Assembly (NCBI GenBank): GCA_036245525.1
Contig: BTPG01000004.1
Coordinates: 228,351,376 to 228,415,375, forward strand
Length of the DNA stretch: 64,000 nt
Reading direction: 5' to 3'
From: Semisulcospira habei
Taxonomy: Eukaryota; Mollusca; Gastropoda; Semisulcospiridae
Below, piece by piece: positions 34,001 to 39,570 of the stretch. A program made the position numbers and the translations under genes. The notes beneath the pieces were generated by a model. The model was not told where the DNA came from. It ran no database searches and saw only the letters and a list, made by a program, of their open reading frames with translations. The first letter of the stretch is position 1; the number at the start of each line of letters is the position of its first letter.

Positions 34001-36710
34001 GCTAAATGTCTGATTAGTGTAGGAGCCGGTAGGTCGTATGTCCTGTTATAATCGGTCGTACTCCGATTGTAGTCTAAAACGTCTGATTAGTGTAGGAGCC
34101 AGTAGGGAAAATGTCCTGTTATAATTGGTCGTACCCTGATATCAGGGCTAAATGTCTGATTAGTGTAGGAGCCGGTAGGTCGTATGTCCTGTTATAATCG
34201 GTCGTACTCCGATTGTAGTCTAAAACGTCTGATTAGTGTAGGAGCCAGTAGGGAAAATTTCCTGTTATAATTGGTCGTACCCTGATTGCAGGGCTAAATG
34301 TCTGATTAGTGTAGGAGCCGGTAGGTCGTATGTCCTGTTATAATCGGTCGTACTCCGATTGTAGTCTAAAACGTCTGATTAGTGTAGGAGCCAGTAGGGA
34401 AAATTTCCTGTTATAATTGGTCGTACCCTGATATCAGGGCTAAATGTCTGATTAGTGTAGGAGCCGGTAGGTCGTATGTCCTGTTATAATCGGTCGTACT
34501 CCGATTGTAGTCTAAAACGTCTGATTAGTGTAGGAGCCAGTAGGGAAAATTTCCTGTTATAATTGGTCGTACCCTGATTGCAGGGCTAAATGTCTGATTA
34601 GTGTAGGAGCCGGTAGGTCGTATGTCCTGTTATAATCGGTCGTACTCCGATTGTAGTCTAAAACGTCTGATTAGTGTAGGAGCCAGTAGGGAAAATTTCC
34701 TGTTATAATTGGTCGTACCCTGATTGCAGGGCTAAATGTCTGATTAGTGTAGGAGCCAGTAGGGAAAATGTCCTGTTATAATTGGTCGTACCCTGATTGC
34801 AGGGCTAAATGTCTGATTAGTGTAGGAGCCAGTAGGTCAAATGTCCTGCTATAATTGGCTTGAAGCGGCCTATGTCCGATCACTTTTCTGTTGTCTTGGA
34901 CTTTGTATTAGCATTAGCATTCTAAGTCTGCATTGCACGCAGTGACCACTCACGAAACACTGTCTTATGTGAACCTACTATACTGATGAGCAAAGAAAAT
35001 GCAATGTACCAACTATACTGATGAGCAAAGAAAAATGCAACATCATTCCAGTCATTATAAGCACTGACGTGTTTACTGACGTGTTTACGATGACTCGAAT
35101 GATGTCGCATTTCTTTTGGTTGTTAGTATTAAATTTCTACTGATATGGCGGACATTATGTTTAATTTATGTTGGCAAACCCAGGACATTTGGCCCTTCTG
35201 TGGAAATGTCTCGTTGCATCCCTGAGTGATGGCTGTTTTTCATGTACTAGGTGTTTCAAATACTGTGTGTGTATGTGTGTGTGTGTGTGTGTGCGTGTTC
35301 TGTTGTCTTTGTTTCAGACGGACCTGGTGGATAAGTTTTTACAGATTATGTATCAGGAAATGCTGCAAGACGACGTCTGGAAAGGTATGTACACGTTGTT
35401 TGTTGTTAGTAAGTCCCCCATACTTTCCAGGGGGGGGGGGGGGGGGTGAGGTGGGGGGGGATCCAAACTGTCCCGGTAGGCCGGTAGGTGTGTCCATTCG
35501 TTTGATATTTGTACTTTCACCAACATTCACCTGTTTGAATGTAAAACTATTTTGTTATTTTCAGCAGCACACATGTTAAAATGTAAAATTGTAAACTTTT
35601 TTTTTTTTTAGAATGTACAACTGTGAACATTTGCTGTTGTCACCAGTGTCTGTGACCTTATGTGCTGGTCTGTGATTTTGGACTTTCCAGCCGTGGTTTG
35701 TAAGGTCCAAAACCACAGACCGGAACAGATAATTATGTCAACACGTATTTTCAGCGGCGTCGGAAGGTCAGTTGGATGACGGTCGGGCGTCCATAGAGCG
35801 TCTGTTGATGTCACGTATCTACACACACGCCATGTTTCCCAACGGAGATGGGGACATTCTGCGAGACCAGTGAGTGTGTGTGTGTGCAGGGCTTCCGTTT
35901 TAGTGCGTCTGTGCGTCTCTGACGCACTAAAACTCGAAATCAAGTACTGAAAATGTACATTATCAGACGCACTAAAATTCAGTGCATCTGCATCCGAGGC
36001 GCATTATCCTTGCGCCATGGGTCCATGCGTACCAGAACAGAGGTTGGTGACAGTCGTTCTATTTTTAGTGATGAGTTGGTTCATTTAGCCTCTTGCTTAG
36101 TCGCAGCTGTGTTCAGAATCGACCCGACTCCAGGGTCCGTGCGAGTGTAACTGGGCGGGCAAACTGTTAGTTTATGTGTGGTGTCAGCATGTTATTACAA
36201 AGTGCGCGCTACATGTTGAACGCGTTACTTGCTGTGACATCACCATTCATACTATTATGGGATACGGCATCATGCTTTTCACTTTTGATCTTAAACGAAT
36301 TTGTAAATGGCGGAGAAAAAGCAAAGGAAGCTGGAATGCTTCGGATTCTTCAAACCAGCACCGTCTGATCTTGATAATTGCTTAGAAAAAAGTTACACTT
36401 CGACACCGCTGTCTCCGTCAGAAATGATACCCCTGGGCCGTGTGTGGCATCGCCGCTGCAACGCAGTTTTCAGAGTTCATGGCTGCGTGTATTTCCATGG
36501 CTAAAGCCTGACGGCACACGAATGACATGCGCAATGTGCATGGAGGCAAACTCAAAAATCAAGTCCAGAAATTTGAACAGAAATAAGTTTGTCATTTTAT
36601 TTTATCGTGGTCGATCCATCTTCTAGTACACAGGTATTAGGCAAAAGCTCTAAAATTGGAGAAATACGTCTTTCGGGTTAAATGGGTTGAAACCAACTTT
36701 TAAGTACATT

Positions 36711-36772
<62 letters not shown>

Positions 36773-39226
36773 TTTTAGACAAGTCAGACTTTGGTTGTCA
36801 ATGTACATTCATCAGAAAAGGCTATATTCTCTGTTACAATACATTATCAAATGATATACAAATAAATGCATATATATGTGGGGTTTTTGTGTGTGTGTGA
36901 GAGAGAGAGACAGAGAGGGAGACAGGCTTTTGCATGATAGCTCACCAGTTAAAGAATCAGATCATGGAAAGGACACACACACACACTGTCACAACAAATT
37001 TAAAGAGGAGAGAGCGAAATGAGTTAATTTATTTTAAAAAACATAGATGATGCAGTTTTTCTTAAATAAATTTGCGGACCCTCTATTATGCTCATTTGGG
37101 GGTCTGTGTACCCTCTAAAATTTATACCTGCAGACCCTTTAACCTGTTGTGAAAACAGAAGCCCTGGTGTGTGTGTGTGTGTTGAAGTCGCATATCTACA
37201 GCCACCTAAACGATGGTCGTTAATGATGGGTGATACTTTGCTCCCTTCAAGACTGCCTGTCATTAAAGACTGTAGCCACCGACATGATGGTCTTTAACGG
37301 CGTGTGACACTTTGCACAGGACTTCTCACTCAAAAGCACATCTTTTAACCCTTTGGGTGTCGGTAGCGGTTTTCGTAACGATGATTTAGGTGTCAGTAGC
37401 CGTTTTAGTCGCAATGATTCCTGCCACTTTGTTCTTGCCCAGAGGTTCTACTGTATACATGTATTAGAACCCCACGGACTATGTAATTTGTTGTGTTTGC
37501 AGGGAGCTACAGCAGCATATAAAGAAGCTAAGCGCTGTCGTCACCCCACTGTATATTTTTGTGTTTGAGGGCGCCTCACTAGCATATAAAGAAGTTAAGC
37601 GCTGTCGTCACCCCACTGTATATTTTTGTGTTTGAGGGCGCCTCACTAGCATATAAAGAAGTTAAGCGCTGTCGTCGCCCCACTGTATATTTTTCTTGTG
37701 CTTGCAGGGTGCTGCAGCAGCATATAAAGAAGCTGAGCGCTATCGTCACGCCAACACACAAGGATCTGCGCATTCCCCGAGTTTATCATTTTGAATCCCC
37801 GTGGCCCGCCGCCCAGAGAGATATCTTCAATATCAACGCTTTCAAGGTAGGTACACATCTGTATTTGCACGTTGTTCTATACACATGACATGTCCTGGGC
37901 ACTACCCTTGAAGTGTCACGGTCAAGCCCTCTCCTGCTGTAATGTGTTGGGGCCAAATGGGTTAACTCTTTTCGTCCCAAGGCCCCATTTCCGAGGTGTC
38001 ACCTAACAACGATGTACTGGTTGCAGGAGATGGATCGACCATGATAATTCAAGGGTAGTGCCAGATTAGCTTGGTGCCTGTCAGCGCCAAGCTAATCTGG
38101 CAATGCCCTTAAATTATCATGGTGGATCCATCTCCTGCTGTAGGGCCTCCGGGCTAACTGGGTTGACTGAAGGGAACTTATGTGAACTGCCCTGATGTGG
38201 CTGTGGCTGCTGTGGGAACTTGGCTGTGAACTAGTCTGATTTTCCTGTTGGTTTTATGTCTGTGTGTTTGAACTGGCGAAGTGTGTATGAGTCTCCAGAG
38301 ACCCACAGTGTCCGAGGGAAAAGTTACAGGCTAAAGCACTCGACTCTTCCATCTGACATTCAACCCCCTGATTGGTCCCTTGAGGCGAAAAGACAAACTG
38401 AAGTGTTGTGTTGTGTTTGTTGTATTGTCCAGACAACGGCAGACAAGCTGAAGTGTTGTATTGTATTGCATTGCATCGTATTGTTTTGTATTGTATTGCA
38501 ACGTATTGTTTTGTATTGTATTGCAATGCAATGTAATGCAGTGCATTGCTTTGTTTTGCATTGCATTGTCCAGACACTAAAGAGACGACCTGAAGTGTTG
38601 TATTGTGTTGAAATTGCACTGCATTACATTGCATTGCATTGTTTTGTATTGTATTGCAGTGCATTGCATTGCATTGCATTGCATTGTTTTGCATTGCATT
38701 GTTTTGCATTGCATTGTCCACTCAAAAGACGACCTGAAGTGTTGTATTGTGTTGAAATTGCACAGCATTACATTGTTTTGCATTGCATTGTCCAGACACT
38801 CAAAAGACAAGCTGAAGTATAGTATTGTATTGCATTGAATTGCATTGTATTGTATTGTATGATTGTATTGCATTGCATTGTATTGTTATATGATTTATTG
38901 CATTGCATTGCATTGTATTGTATGATTGCATTGCATTGCATTTTGTTGTCCAGACACCCAAAGACAAGCTGAAGTGCGTCCTGCGGTGTTCCCAGACCAT
39001 CATGAACCTGCTCAGCATGGCCAACGAAAAGTCGGTTCCTGCCGCCGACGATTTCATGCCCGTCCTGATCTTCGTTCTCATCAAGGCCAACCCGCCCTGC
39101 CTCCTCTCCACCATCCAGTACGTCGAGAGTTTCTATGACAACCGTCTCCAGGGGGAGGAGCAGTATTGGTGGCTTCAGTTTAGCTCAGCCGTCGAGTACA
39201 TCAAAACCATGGACTATTCCGAATAG
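9971..39226 (+). CDS. GAPVD1: GAPVD1 (RME-6/GAPex-5), Rab5 GEF: exons for C-terminal 963 residues
   Basis: Twelve exons join in phase to 2892 nt ending in TAG. All introns are GT..AG. The encoded end is a VPS9 domain closely matching animal GAPVD1, with S-M-A-N-E-K-S-V-P-A-A-D-D-F and V-L-I-K-A-N-P-P-C-L. VPS9 proteins load Rab5 (and relatives) with GTP on clathrin-coated and early endocytic vesicles; the family has an N-terminal RasGAP domain, which here must lie before the window. The middle is disordered, with a His-rich run and N-P-F and D-P-F motifs that in such proteins bind EH domains and AP-2. Intron sizes run from 239 to 9690 bp; the longest holds an 8.26-kb satellite. The 3' end of the transcript is not identifiable. 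Confidence 0.95.
10041..10395. other. Start of GAPVD1 intron, no gene; CTT microsatellite
   Basis: Contains a run of CTT/TTC triplets at about 10194-10220 and otherwise unrecognised sequence. Confidence 0.7.
10396..12127. mobile_element. 1732-bp AT-rich element with perfect 27-bp terminal inverted repeats
   Basis: The left end (10396-10422, TGAGTCATTCTCCAGTACTC and on) and the right end (12101-12127) are exact complements over 27 bp. The inside is clearly more AT-rich than the flanks, and the composition change coincides with both ends. No ORF over 70 codons resembles a transposase. Several CCTGCATGA motifs recur inside (for example 10588, 10926, 11118). It is probably a non-autonomous DNA transposon; no convincing target duplication was seen (flanks ACACC and CCTCT). 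Confidence 0.7.
12178..12855. mobile_element. Family B palindromic element(s), two hairpins
   Basis: Hairpins at 12224-12288 (stem CCTCATGAGCCCCCGC) and 12584-12649 lie between TTAAACCCGTTCAGTGCC and GTGAAGGGGTTTAAA. This may be one longer unit or two overlapping copies. Flank sequence such as ACACCACTTTGAATCCGTG recurs with the hairpin at 39506 and defines a dispersed family. Confidence 0.65.
12978..13047. mobile_element. Family B hairpin
   Basis: Palindrome AGCAAGAGGCACAGATCCTC with its imperfect complement. It ends 73 bp before the next GAPVD1 exon. Confidence 0.7.
13121..14451 (+). CDS. GAPVD1: GAPVD1 large central exon
   Basis: 1331 nt after ATATTGGCAG, ending at DDK before GTAGCG. It encodes 443 mostly disordered residues. 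A His-rich run lies at about nt 13436-13500. N-P-F occurs at about nt 13948 and D-P-F at about nt 14090 and 14287, all of the kind that bind EH domains and the AP-2 appendage, fitting the family's clathrin-coat role (inference). The antisense strand also has a long open frame here (13695-14450), which I treat as a shadow. Confidence 0.9.
14523..14620. repeat. 98-bp near-perfect hairpin in a short GAPVD1 intron
   Basis: CATGAGCGAGCGTAGTCCTG pairs with CAGTACTAAGCTCGCTCATG, and the inner stem AGCAAGGTGCTCC pairs with GGAGCACCTTGCT. It fills one third of the 297-bp intron and is the only copy in the window. Confidence 0.9.
14749..14836 (+). CDS. GAPVD1: GAPVD1 exon
   Basis: 88 nt between GTTTTCAG and GTGAGT. 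It reads E-F-P-D-G-E-D-S-D-R-S-S-K-K-G-G and then a basic/aromatic F-F-R-T-F-R-D-K-L-H-K; it ends in phase 1. Confidence 0.9.
14900..15102. mobile_element. Family A copies: one half-site and one hairpin
   Basis: 14903-14930 holds a single arm (AAGCTATTCTGGCACCACCC). 15029-15102 is a complete hairpin around CCAGATGAGCTTGGCGCC, flanked by CAACGCAT on both sides. No TTAA ends are preserved. Confidence 0.75.
15157..15350 (+). repeat. Left inverted terminal repeat of the second DIRS element
   Basis: Starts near TTTCTTCAAAAACATTACCG. It is the inverted complement of the right repeat; both encode the same meaningless 50-odd codon frame in opposite orientation, a quick sign of their identity. Confidence 0.85.
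15351..16206. other. DIRS element leader, no recognisable gene
   Basis: GC-rich sequence following the left terminal repeat. Only short open frames occur, none with recognisable motifs. Confidence 0.6.
16207..16560. repeat. Three degenerate copies of a ~118-bp unit inside the DIRS element
   Basis: Each copy contains CATATGTTG, CTCACCTTAGCGCTTG, GTGCAGTTTGGTACCTCGCT and TCATGAC. Probably leader sequence duplicated in this element lineage. Confidence 0.8.
17100..19800 (+). pseudogene. DIRS Gag-like region, frameshifted
   Basis: At 17700-17850 the frame reads C-K-L-C, then D-N-H-T-V-C-L-L-C-A-G-C and C-N-V-C, the paired cysteine pattern found in DIRS Gag proteins; a weaker earlier copy lies near 17230-17290. 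An Arg/Ser/Pro-rich stretch follows (18600-18985), then S-D-W-L-L-G-R-L-S and a region with S-K-L-I-A-A-A-L-L-R-K-F-A-R (about 19120-19170). The frame shifts several times. A 100-bp block at 17893-18000 recurs at 18337-18432, and CCGCCTCTCCCAAGAGCCTG occurs four times (about 18059-18520), so the gene has been amplified internally. Confidence 0.6.
19800..20106. other. DIRS element segment where the polymerase is missing
   Basis: Sequence resembling 17390-17560 (GAGGCCGCT..GGAGCG, CCGCCTCTCCTCAGAGCCCG) sits directly before the recombinase remnant. No RT or RNase H motif lies between. Confidence 0.55.
20107..20760 (+). pseudogene. Tyrosine recombinase remnant of the second DIRS element
   Basis: Alignable by eye to the recombinase at 7850-8500: L-C-L-A-L-A-A (about 20107), S-S-W-L-R-S-V-I-R-S (about 20440-20470), and D-C-S-V-L-H-F-V-A-S-G-G-W-R (about 20570-20610) against N-C-S-V-K-D-I-V-T-A-G-G-W-R. 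It has several frameshifts, a small duplication (GGCACGTTATCAA twice at about 20507-20532), and the first Arg and the Tyr are not recognisable. Confidence 0.8.
20838..20935 (+). repeat. DIRS internal complementary region of the second element
   Basis: The first half (CATCGGTAATGTTTTTGAAG) is the complement of the extreme left end at 15157; the second half (TTTTTCGAAAAATACTTACC) is the complement of the extreme right end at 21125-21187. Both termini are visible here, so the DIRS-1 arrangement can be read directly. Confidence 0.92.
20925..21187 (+). repeat. Right inverted terminal repeat of the second DIRS element
   Basis: Inverted partner of 15157-15350, extended outward by ATACCTTTTAAAGAAAAATG. 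Confidence 0.88.
21317..21442 (+). CDS. GAPVD1: GAPVD1 exon
   Basis: 126 nt between TTTCTCAG and GTAAGT; starts in phase 1 and ends in phase 1. It encodes a Lys/Asp/Gly/Ser-rich linker (M-K-R-K-T-K-T-D-K-D and on). Confidence 0.9.
21681..21940 (+). CDS. GAPVD1: GAPVD1 exon
   Basis: 260 nt between CTCCACAG and GTCCGT. It contains D-T-S-D-D-I-L-A-K-Y-R, a block conserved in GAPVD1 proteins, and near the end D-A-K-R-K-L-R-L-V-L-S, the start of the helical region before VPS9. The donor GTCCGT is weak, and a family A element begins about 10 bp beyond it. Confidence 0.93.
21951..22340. mobile_element. Family A MITE interrupted by a 175-bp element
   Basis: Starts with a degenerate CACCCTTTCAGCCCCAAGG ten bases after the splice donor and ends ATTGGGTTAA. 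The hairpin is at 22040-22112 (arms CCAGATTAGCTTGGCGCC). The right part is displaced by the insertion at 22113-22287. Confidence 0.8.
22113..22287. mobile_element. Nested 175-bp TIR element with 5-bp target duplication
   Basis: Ends are CAGGCATGGGGATTG and its complement (one mismatch), flanked by ATTAT on both sides (22108-22112 and 22288-22292). The insertion sits in the right arm edge of the family A palindrome. Confidence 0.85.
22504..22573. mobile_element. Family B hairpin
   Basis: Degenerate palindrome GCAAGAGCCGAAGATCCTC with complement ATCTATGTCTCTTG. Confidence 0.6.
22559..22740 (+). repeat. Acceptor-region duplicate, original copy at true exon
   Basis: About 180 bp, from TATGTCTCTTGGAGTTGG through CGTTTGCCGATGACAG and a few exon bases. 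A diverged copy lies at 23727-23910 in the next intron. Confidence 0.85.
22730..22893 (+). CDS. GAPVD1: GAPVD1 exon
   Basis: 164 nt after CCGATGACAG, ending in phase 2 before GTGAGA. It encodes Y-L-L-K-A-Q-L-A-E-A-L-N-L-Q-N-K and R-C-V-K-L-F-D-Y, the helical segment preceding VPS9 in GAPVD1. Confidence 0.94.
23153..23354. mobile_element. Family C palindrome with minisatellite in its loop
   Basis: Arms CCTGTCATTAAAGACCATCA (23153 on) and TGATGGTCTTTACTAACAGG (to 23354) flank about 140 bp of tandem CAGTCACAGCCA / CAGTCACAGCTA (12-bp units, about 12 copies). Confidence 0.88.
23444..23644. mobile_element. Family A MITE
   Basis: Left end TTAACCCATTTCACC; hairpin at about 23530-23603; right end degenerate (AAGGGCTAACCG). 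Confidence 0.8.
23727..23910 (+). repeat. Pseudo-acceptor: diverged copy of the 22559-22740 acceptor region
   Basis: Matches the upstream copy through GTCTCTTCGAGTTGGATCGC, AGTTCTATTTACCGGTGACC, GAGCCCTTGTTTCTGACTAG and CGTTTGCCGATGACAGGTAC. A G-run expansion interrupts it (about 23847-23860). The match ends just past the AG, where family D sequence begins. A usable-looking AG and pyrimidine tract are retained. Confidence 0.85.
23900..23980. mobile_element. Family D MITE, partial
   Basis: GTAGCGGTTTTAGTCACGATG pairs imperfectly with CGTGGCAACTAAAACAGCTACC, ending CCCAAAGGGTTAA. Its left end is fused to the pseudo-acceptor copy. Confidence 0.7.
24003..24137 (+). CDS. GAPVD1: GAPVD1 exon
   Basis: 135 nt between TTGTTGGCAG and GTGCGT. 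It encodes K-K-L-L-K-S-L-R-E-E-Y-R and I-S-Y-L-V-R-C-R-Q-G-L, the strongly conserved lead-in to the VPS9 domain. Confidence 0.96.
24381..25063. mobile_element. Family A MITE split by a 495-bp element
   Basis: Left TTAA at 24381, right ATGGGTTAA ending 25063. The hairpin is at 24946-25015. The family's left third is separated from its TACCAGTTGCAG segment by the insertion at 24414-24908. Confidence 0.8.
24414..24908. mobile_element. Nested Harbinger-like non-autonomous element
   Basis: Ends AAGGCCCCGCTACACATGCC and, at the right, the complement of AAGGCCCTGCCACACGTGCC; flanked by TA/TAA. Subterminal sequence is rich in GATTCCGATC-type repeats. At about 24577-24654 a short frame begins M-A-A-S-F-D-S-D-D-D-V-L-A-L and stops after 25 codons; acidic starts like this occur in PIF/Harbinger proteins, so it may be a transposase-gene remnant. 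Class assignment is inference. Confidence 0.65.
25504..25627 (+). CDS. GAPVD1: GAPVD1 exon
   Basis: 124 nt between TTCTTGCAG and GTGAGA. It reads D-K-E-I-I-S-K-H-M-I-N-V-C-V-R-L-F and F-I-S-Q-F-Q-R-L, the N-terminal helices of the VPS9 region. Confidence 0.96.
25735..26465. repeat. Tandem array of a ~90-bp unit (family G)
   Basis: About eight irregular copies of CGCAGCTAATGATGCGG, CGCCTTGCATGAAGGTAG, AAAGGGTGCTTGAAGGG and GTGCCGCTGGCAACGCCATA. The first copy starts with a perfect hairpin (25765-25803, GTGTCGTATGG..CCATACGACAC). A lone copy at 46815-46890 shows the unit is dispersed. Confidence 0.9.
26467..26520. mobile_element. Family C hairpin, short copy
   Basis: CCTGTCATTAAAGACCATCA with degenerate complement GGTCTAAATGACAGG. 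Confidence 0.75.
26601..34858. repeat. 8.26-kb satellite, 73-bp monomers A/B in 146-bp dimers
   Basis: About 113 head-to-tail monomers. Monomer A has TCGTACTCCGATTATAGTCT and CCAGTAGGGAAAATGTCC; monomer B has TCGTACCCTGATATCAGGGC and CCGGTAGGTCGTATGTCC; both share GTCTGATTAGTGTAGGAGCC and TGTCCTGTTATAA. A-B alternation dominates with occasional A-A and B-B runs. B carries the 14-bp palindrome CCCTGATATCAGGG. Because 73 is one more than a multiple of three, any stop codon scans all frames, so no ORF exists. It fills most of the 9690-bp intron between two VPS9 exons. Confidence 0.98.
34979..35130. mobile_element. Family H short inverted-repeat element
   Basis: TACTGATGAGCAAAGAAAAA (from 35014) and an imperfect complement ending 35130 (CGCATTTCTTTTGGTTGTTAGTA); a second left end lies 37 bp upstream. 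TA flanks suggest a mariner/Tc1-type MITE (inference). Related ends occur at 54339 and 57640. Confidence 0.6.
35318..35384 (+). CDS. GAPVD1: GAPVD1 exon (VPS9)
   Basis: 67 nt between TTGTTTCAG and GTATGT. It reads T-D-L-V-D-K-F-L-Q-I-M-Y-Q-E-M-L-Q-D-D-V-W-K. The pyrimidine tract is preceded by a GT-repeat of about 25 bp. Confidence 0.95.
35385..35754. other. GAPVD1 intron with G-run and a family E hairpin
   Basis: A G-rich run at about 35431-35460. A hairpin at 35662-35724 pairs CTGGTCTGTGATTTTGGAC with GTCCAAAACCACAGACCGG and ends 30 bp before the acceptor. Relatives lie at 45270 and 48177. Confidence 0.75.
35755..35869 (+). CDS. GAPVD1: GAPVD1 exon (VPS9)
   Basis: 115 nt between ATTTTCAG and GTGAGT. 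It reads A-S-E-G-Q-L-D-D-G-R-A-S-I-E-R and M-F-P-N-G-D-G-D-I-L-R-D-Q. The hAT-like element starts 17 bp after the donor. Confidence 0.96.
35887..37166. mobile_element. hAT-like non-autonomous element, 1280 bp
   Basis: Ends CAGGGCTTCCGTTTT and the complement of CAGGGCTTCTGTTTT, inserted in a GT repeat so that both flanks read GTGTGTGT, compatible with an 8-bp duplication. CAGGG-type ends and 8-bp duplications are typical of hAT. Inside are a small hairpin (about 35892-35930), a 5' transposase-like fragment (36307 on) and a (CA)n run at 36715-36770. Confidence 0.7.
36307..36630 (+). pseudogene. hAT transposase N-terminal remnant
   Basis: The frame from ATG 36307 reads M-A-E-K-K-Q-R-K-L-E-C-F-G-F-F-K-P-A-P-S and stops at 36504. 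A second frame (36378-36626) reads W-L-K-P-D-G-T-R-M-T-C-A-M-C, like the zinc-binding start of vertebrate-type hAT and ZNF862-like proteins. The two frames look like one protein broken by a frameshift. Homology is inferred from the pattern only. Confidence 0.5.
37193..37313. mobile_element. Family C elements, two partial
   Basis: CAGCCACCTAAACGATGGTC and CTGTCATTAAAGACTGTAGC..GATGGTCTTTAACG; the arms face in the usual family C pattern but are diverged. Confidence 0.6.
37347..37432. mobile_element. Family D MITE, left half
   Basis: TTAACCCTTTGGGTGTCGGT followed by GCGGTTTTCGTAACGATGAT and a second, partial copy; no right arm. Confidence 0.6.
37491..37707 (+). repeat. 67-bp tandem duplications of acceptor plus exon head
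   Basis: Three upstream copies of the junction used at 37708. AG positions are 37501-37502, 37568-37569 and 37635-37636; the true AG is 37706-37707 (spacing 67, 67, 71). Copy 1 keeps GTTTGCAG followed by exon-like sequence coding E-L-Q-Q-H-I-K-K-L-S-A-V-V-T-P. Copies 2 and 3 have GTGTTTGAG instead of the CAG acceptor. Confidence 0.95.
37708..37846 (+). CDS. GAPVD1: GAPVD1 exon (VPS9)
   Basis: 139 nt between GCTTGCAG and GTAGGT. It reads V-L-Q-Q-H-I-K-K-L-S-A-I-V-T-P-T-H-K-D-L and P-W-P-A-A-Q-R-D-I-F-N. This acceptor is chosen because it is the only copy whose reading frame continues into the conserved remainder. Confidence 0.96.
37895..38165. mobile_element. Two family A copies head to tail
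   Basis: A right half (37895-37965, ending AAATGGGTTAA) shares its TTAA with a complete copy 37962-38165 (hairpin 38042-38118). Confidence 0.75.
38386..38953 (+). repeat. Repeated acceptor plus exon-head copies with ATTGC/ATTGT expansion
   Basis: Copies of TGTCCAGACAC..AAAGACAAGCTGAAG precede the true junction. AGs lie at 38431-38432, 38572-38573 and 38794-38795; one copy at 38715-38740 has lost its AG (TCCACT), and a headless copy is at 38388-38410. Between copies lie long (CATTG/TATTG)n-type runs. The frame entered from 38433 stays open to a TAG at 38820-38822. Confidence 0.93.
38954..39226 (+). CDS. GAPVD1: GAPVD1 last coding exon (VPS9 core and C-terminus)
   Basis: 273 nt after GTTGTCCAG, ending TAG. 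It carries the VPS9 signature A-D-D-F-M-P-V-L and the T-I-Q-Y-V segment; in VPS9 GEFs such as Rabex-5 the catalytic Asp and Tyr sit in these motifs. It ends S-A-V-E-Y-I-K-T-M-D-Y-S-E, as GAPVD1 proteins do. Confidence 0.98.
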   Translation, partial: TPKDKLKCVLRCSQTIMNLLSMANEKSVPAADDFMPVLIFVLIKANPPCLLSTIQYVESFYDNRLQGEEQYWWLQFSSAVEYIKTMDYSE

Positions 39227-39505
39227 GTCATGCGGGTCGCACCGTTTGTTTTTGGGGCTATGTTTTTGTTTTGAGTGCGTGAGAGAGCTAGTGTTCAGAA
39301 TAAGTCTCCAGTTGTCAGCTGTTTTGTTGTATCATTTTGTTTCGAGTGCCCGAGAGAGAGAGAGAGAGCTAGTGTTCAGAATAAGTCCTTTTCAGTTCTT
39401 TTTGCCGGTTGTATCATTTGTTTTAAAAACGTTTTTATCGTGTCTGAGCTGTTACAGTGGAACTTGCTTTGAGCGAACTGCGAACATTTGAACATCACCG
39501 AAACG
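39227..39505 (+). other. Presumed GAPVD1 3' UTR start
   Basis: Two tandem copies of a ~70-bp piece (GAGAGCTAGTGTTCAGAATA at about 39284 and 39364) with a GA run between. No polyadenylation signal could be assigned; the UTR end is unknown. Confidence 0.5.
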
Positions 39506-39570
39506 CAAGAGGTATAGATCCTCATGAGCCCCCGCAGCTGCGGGGGCTCATGAGGATCTATGCCTCTTGC
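39506..39570. mobile_element. Family B hairpin, perfect stem
   Basis: CAAGAGGTATAGATCCTCAT and its complement around CCCCCGCAGCTGCGGGGG; the cleanest copy in the window. Confidence 0.85.

Noticed and set aside
26601..34858. CRISPR array
   Set aside because: Units are contiguous with no unique spacers, in an intron of an animal gene.
38256..38822. 188-codon frame as a gene
   Set aside because: Mostly ATTGC/ATTGT repeat between acceptor copies; of interest only as a possible alternative exon.
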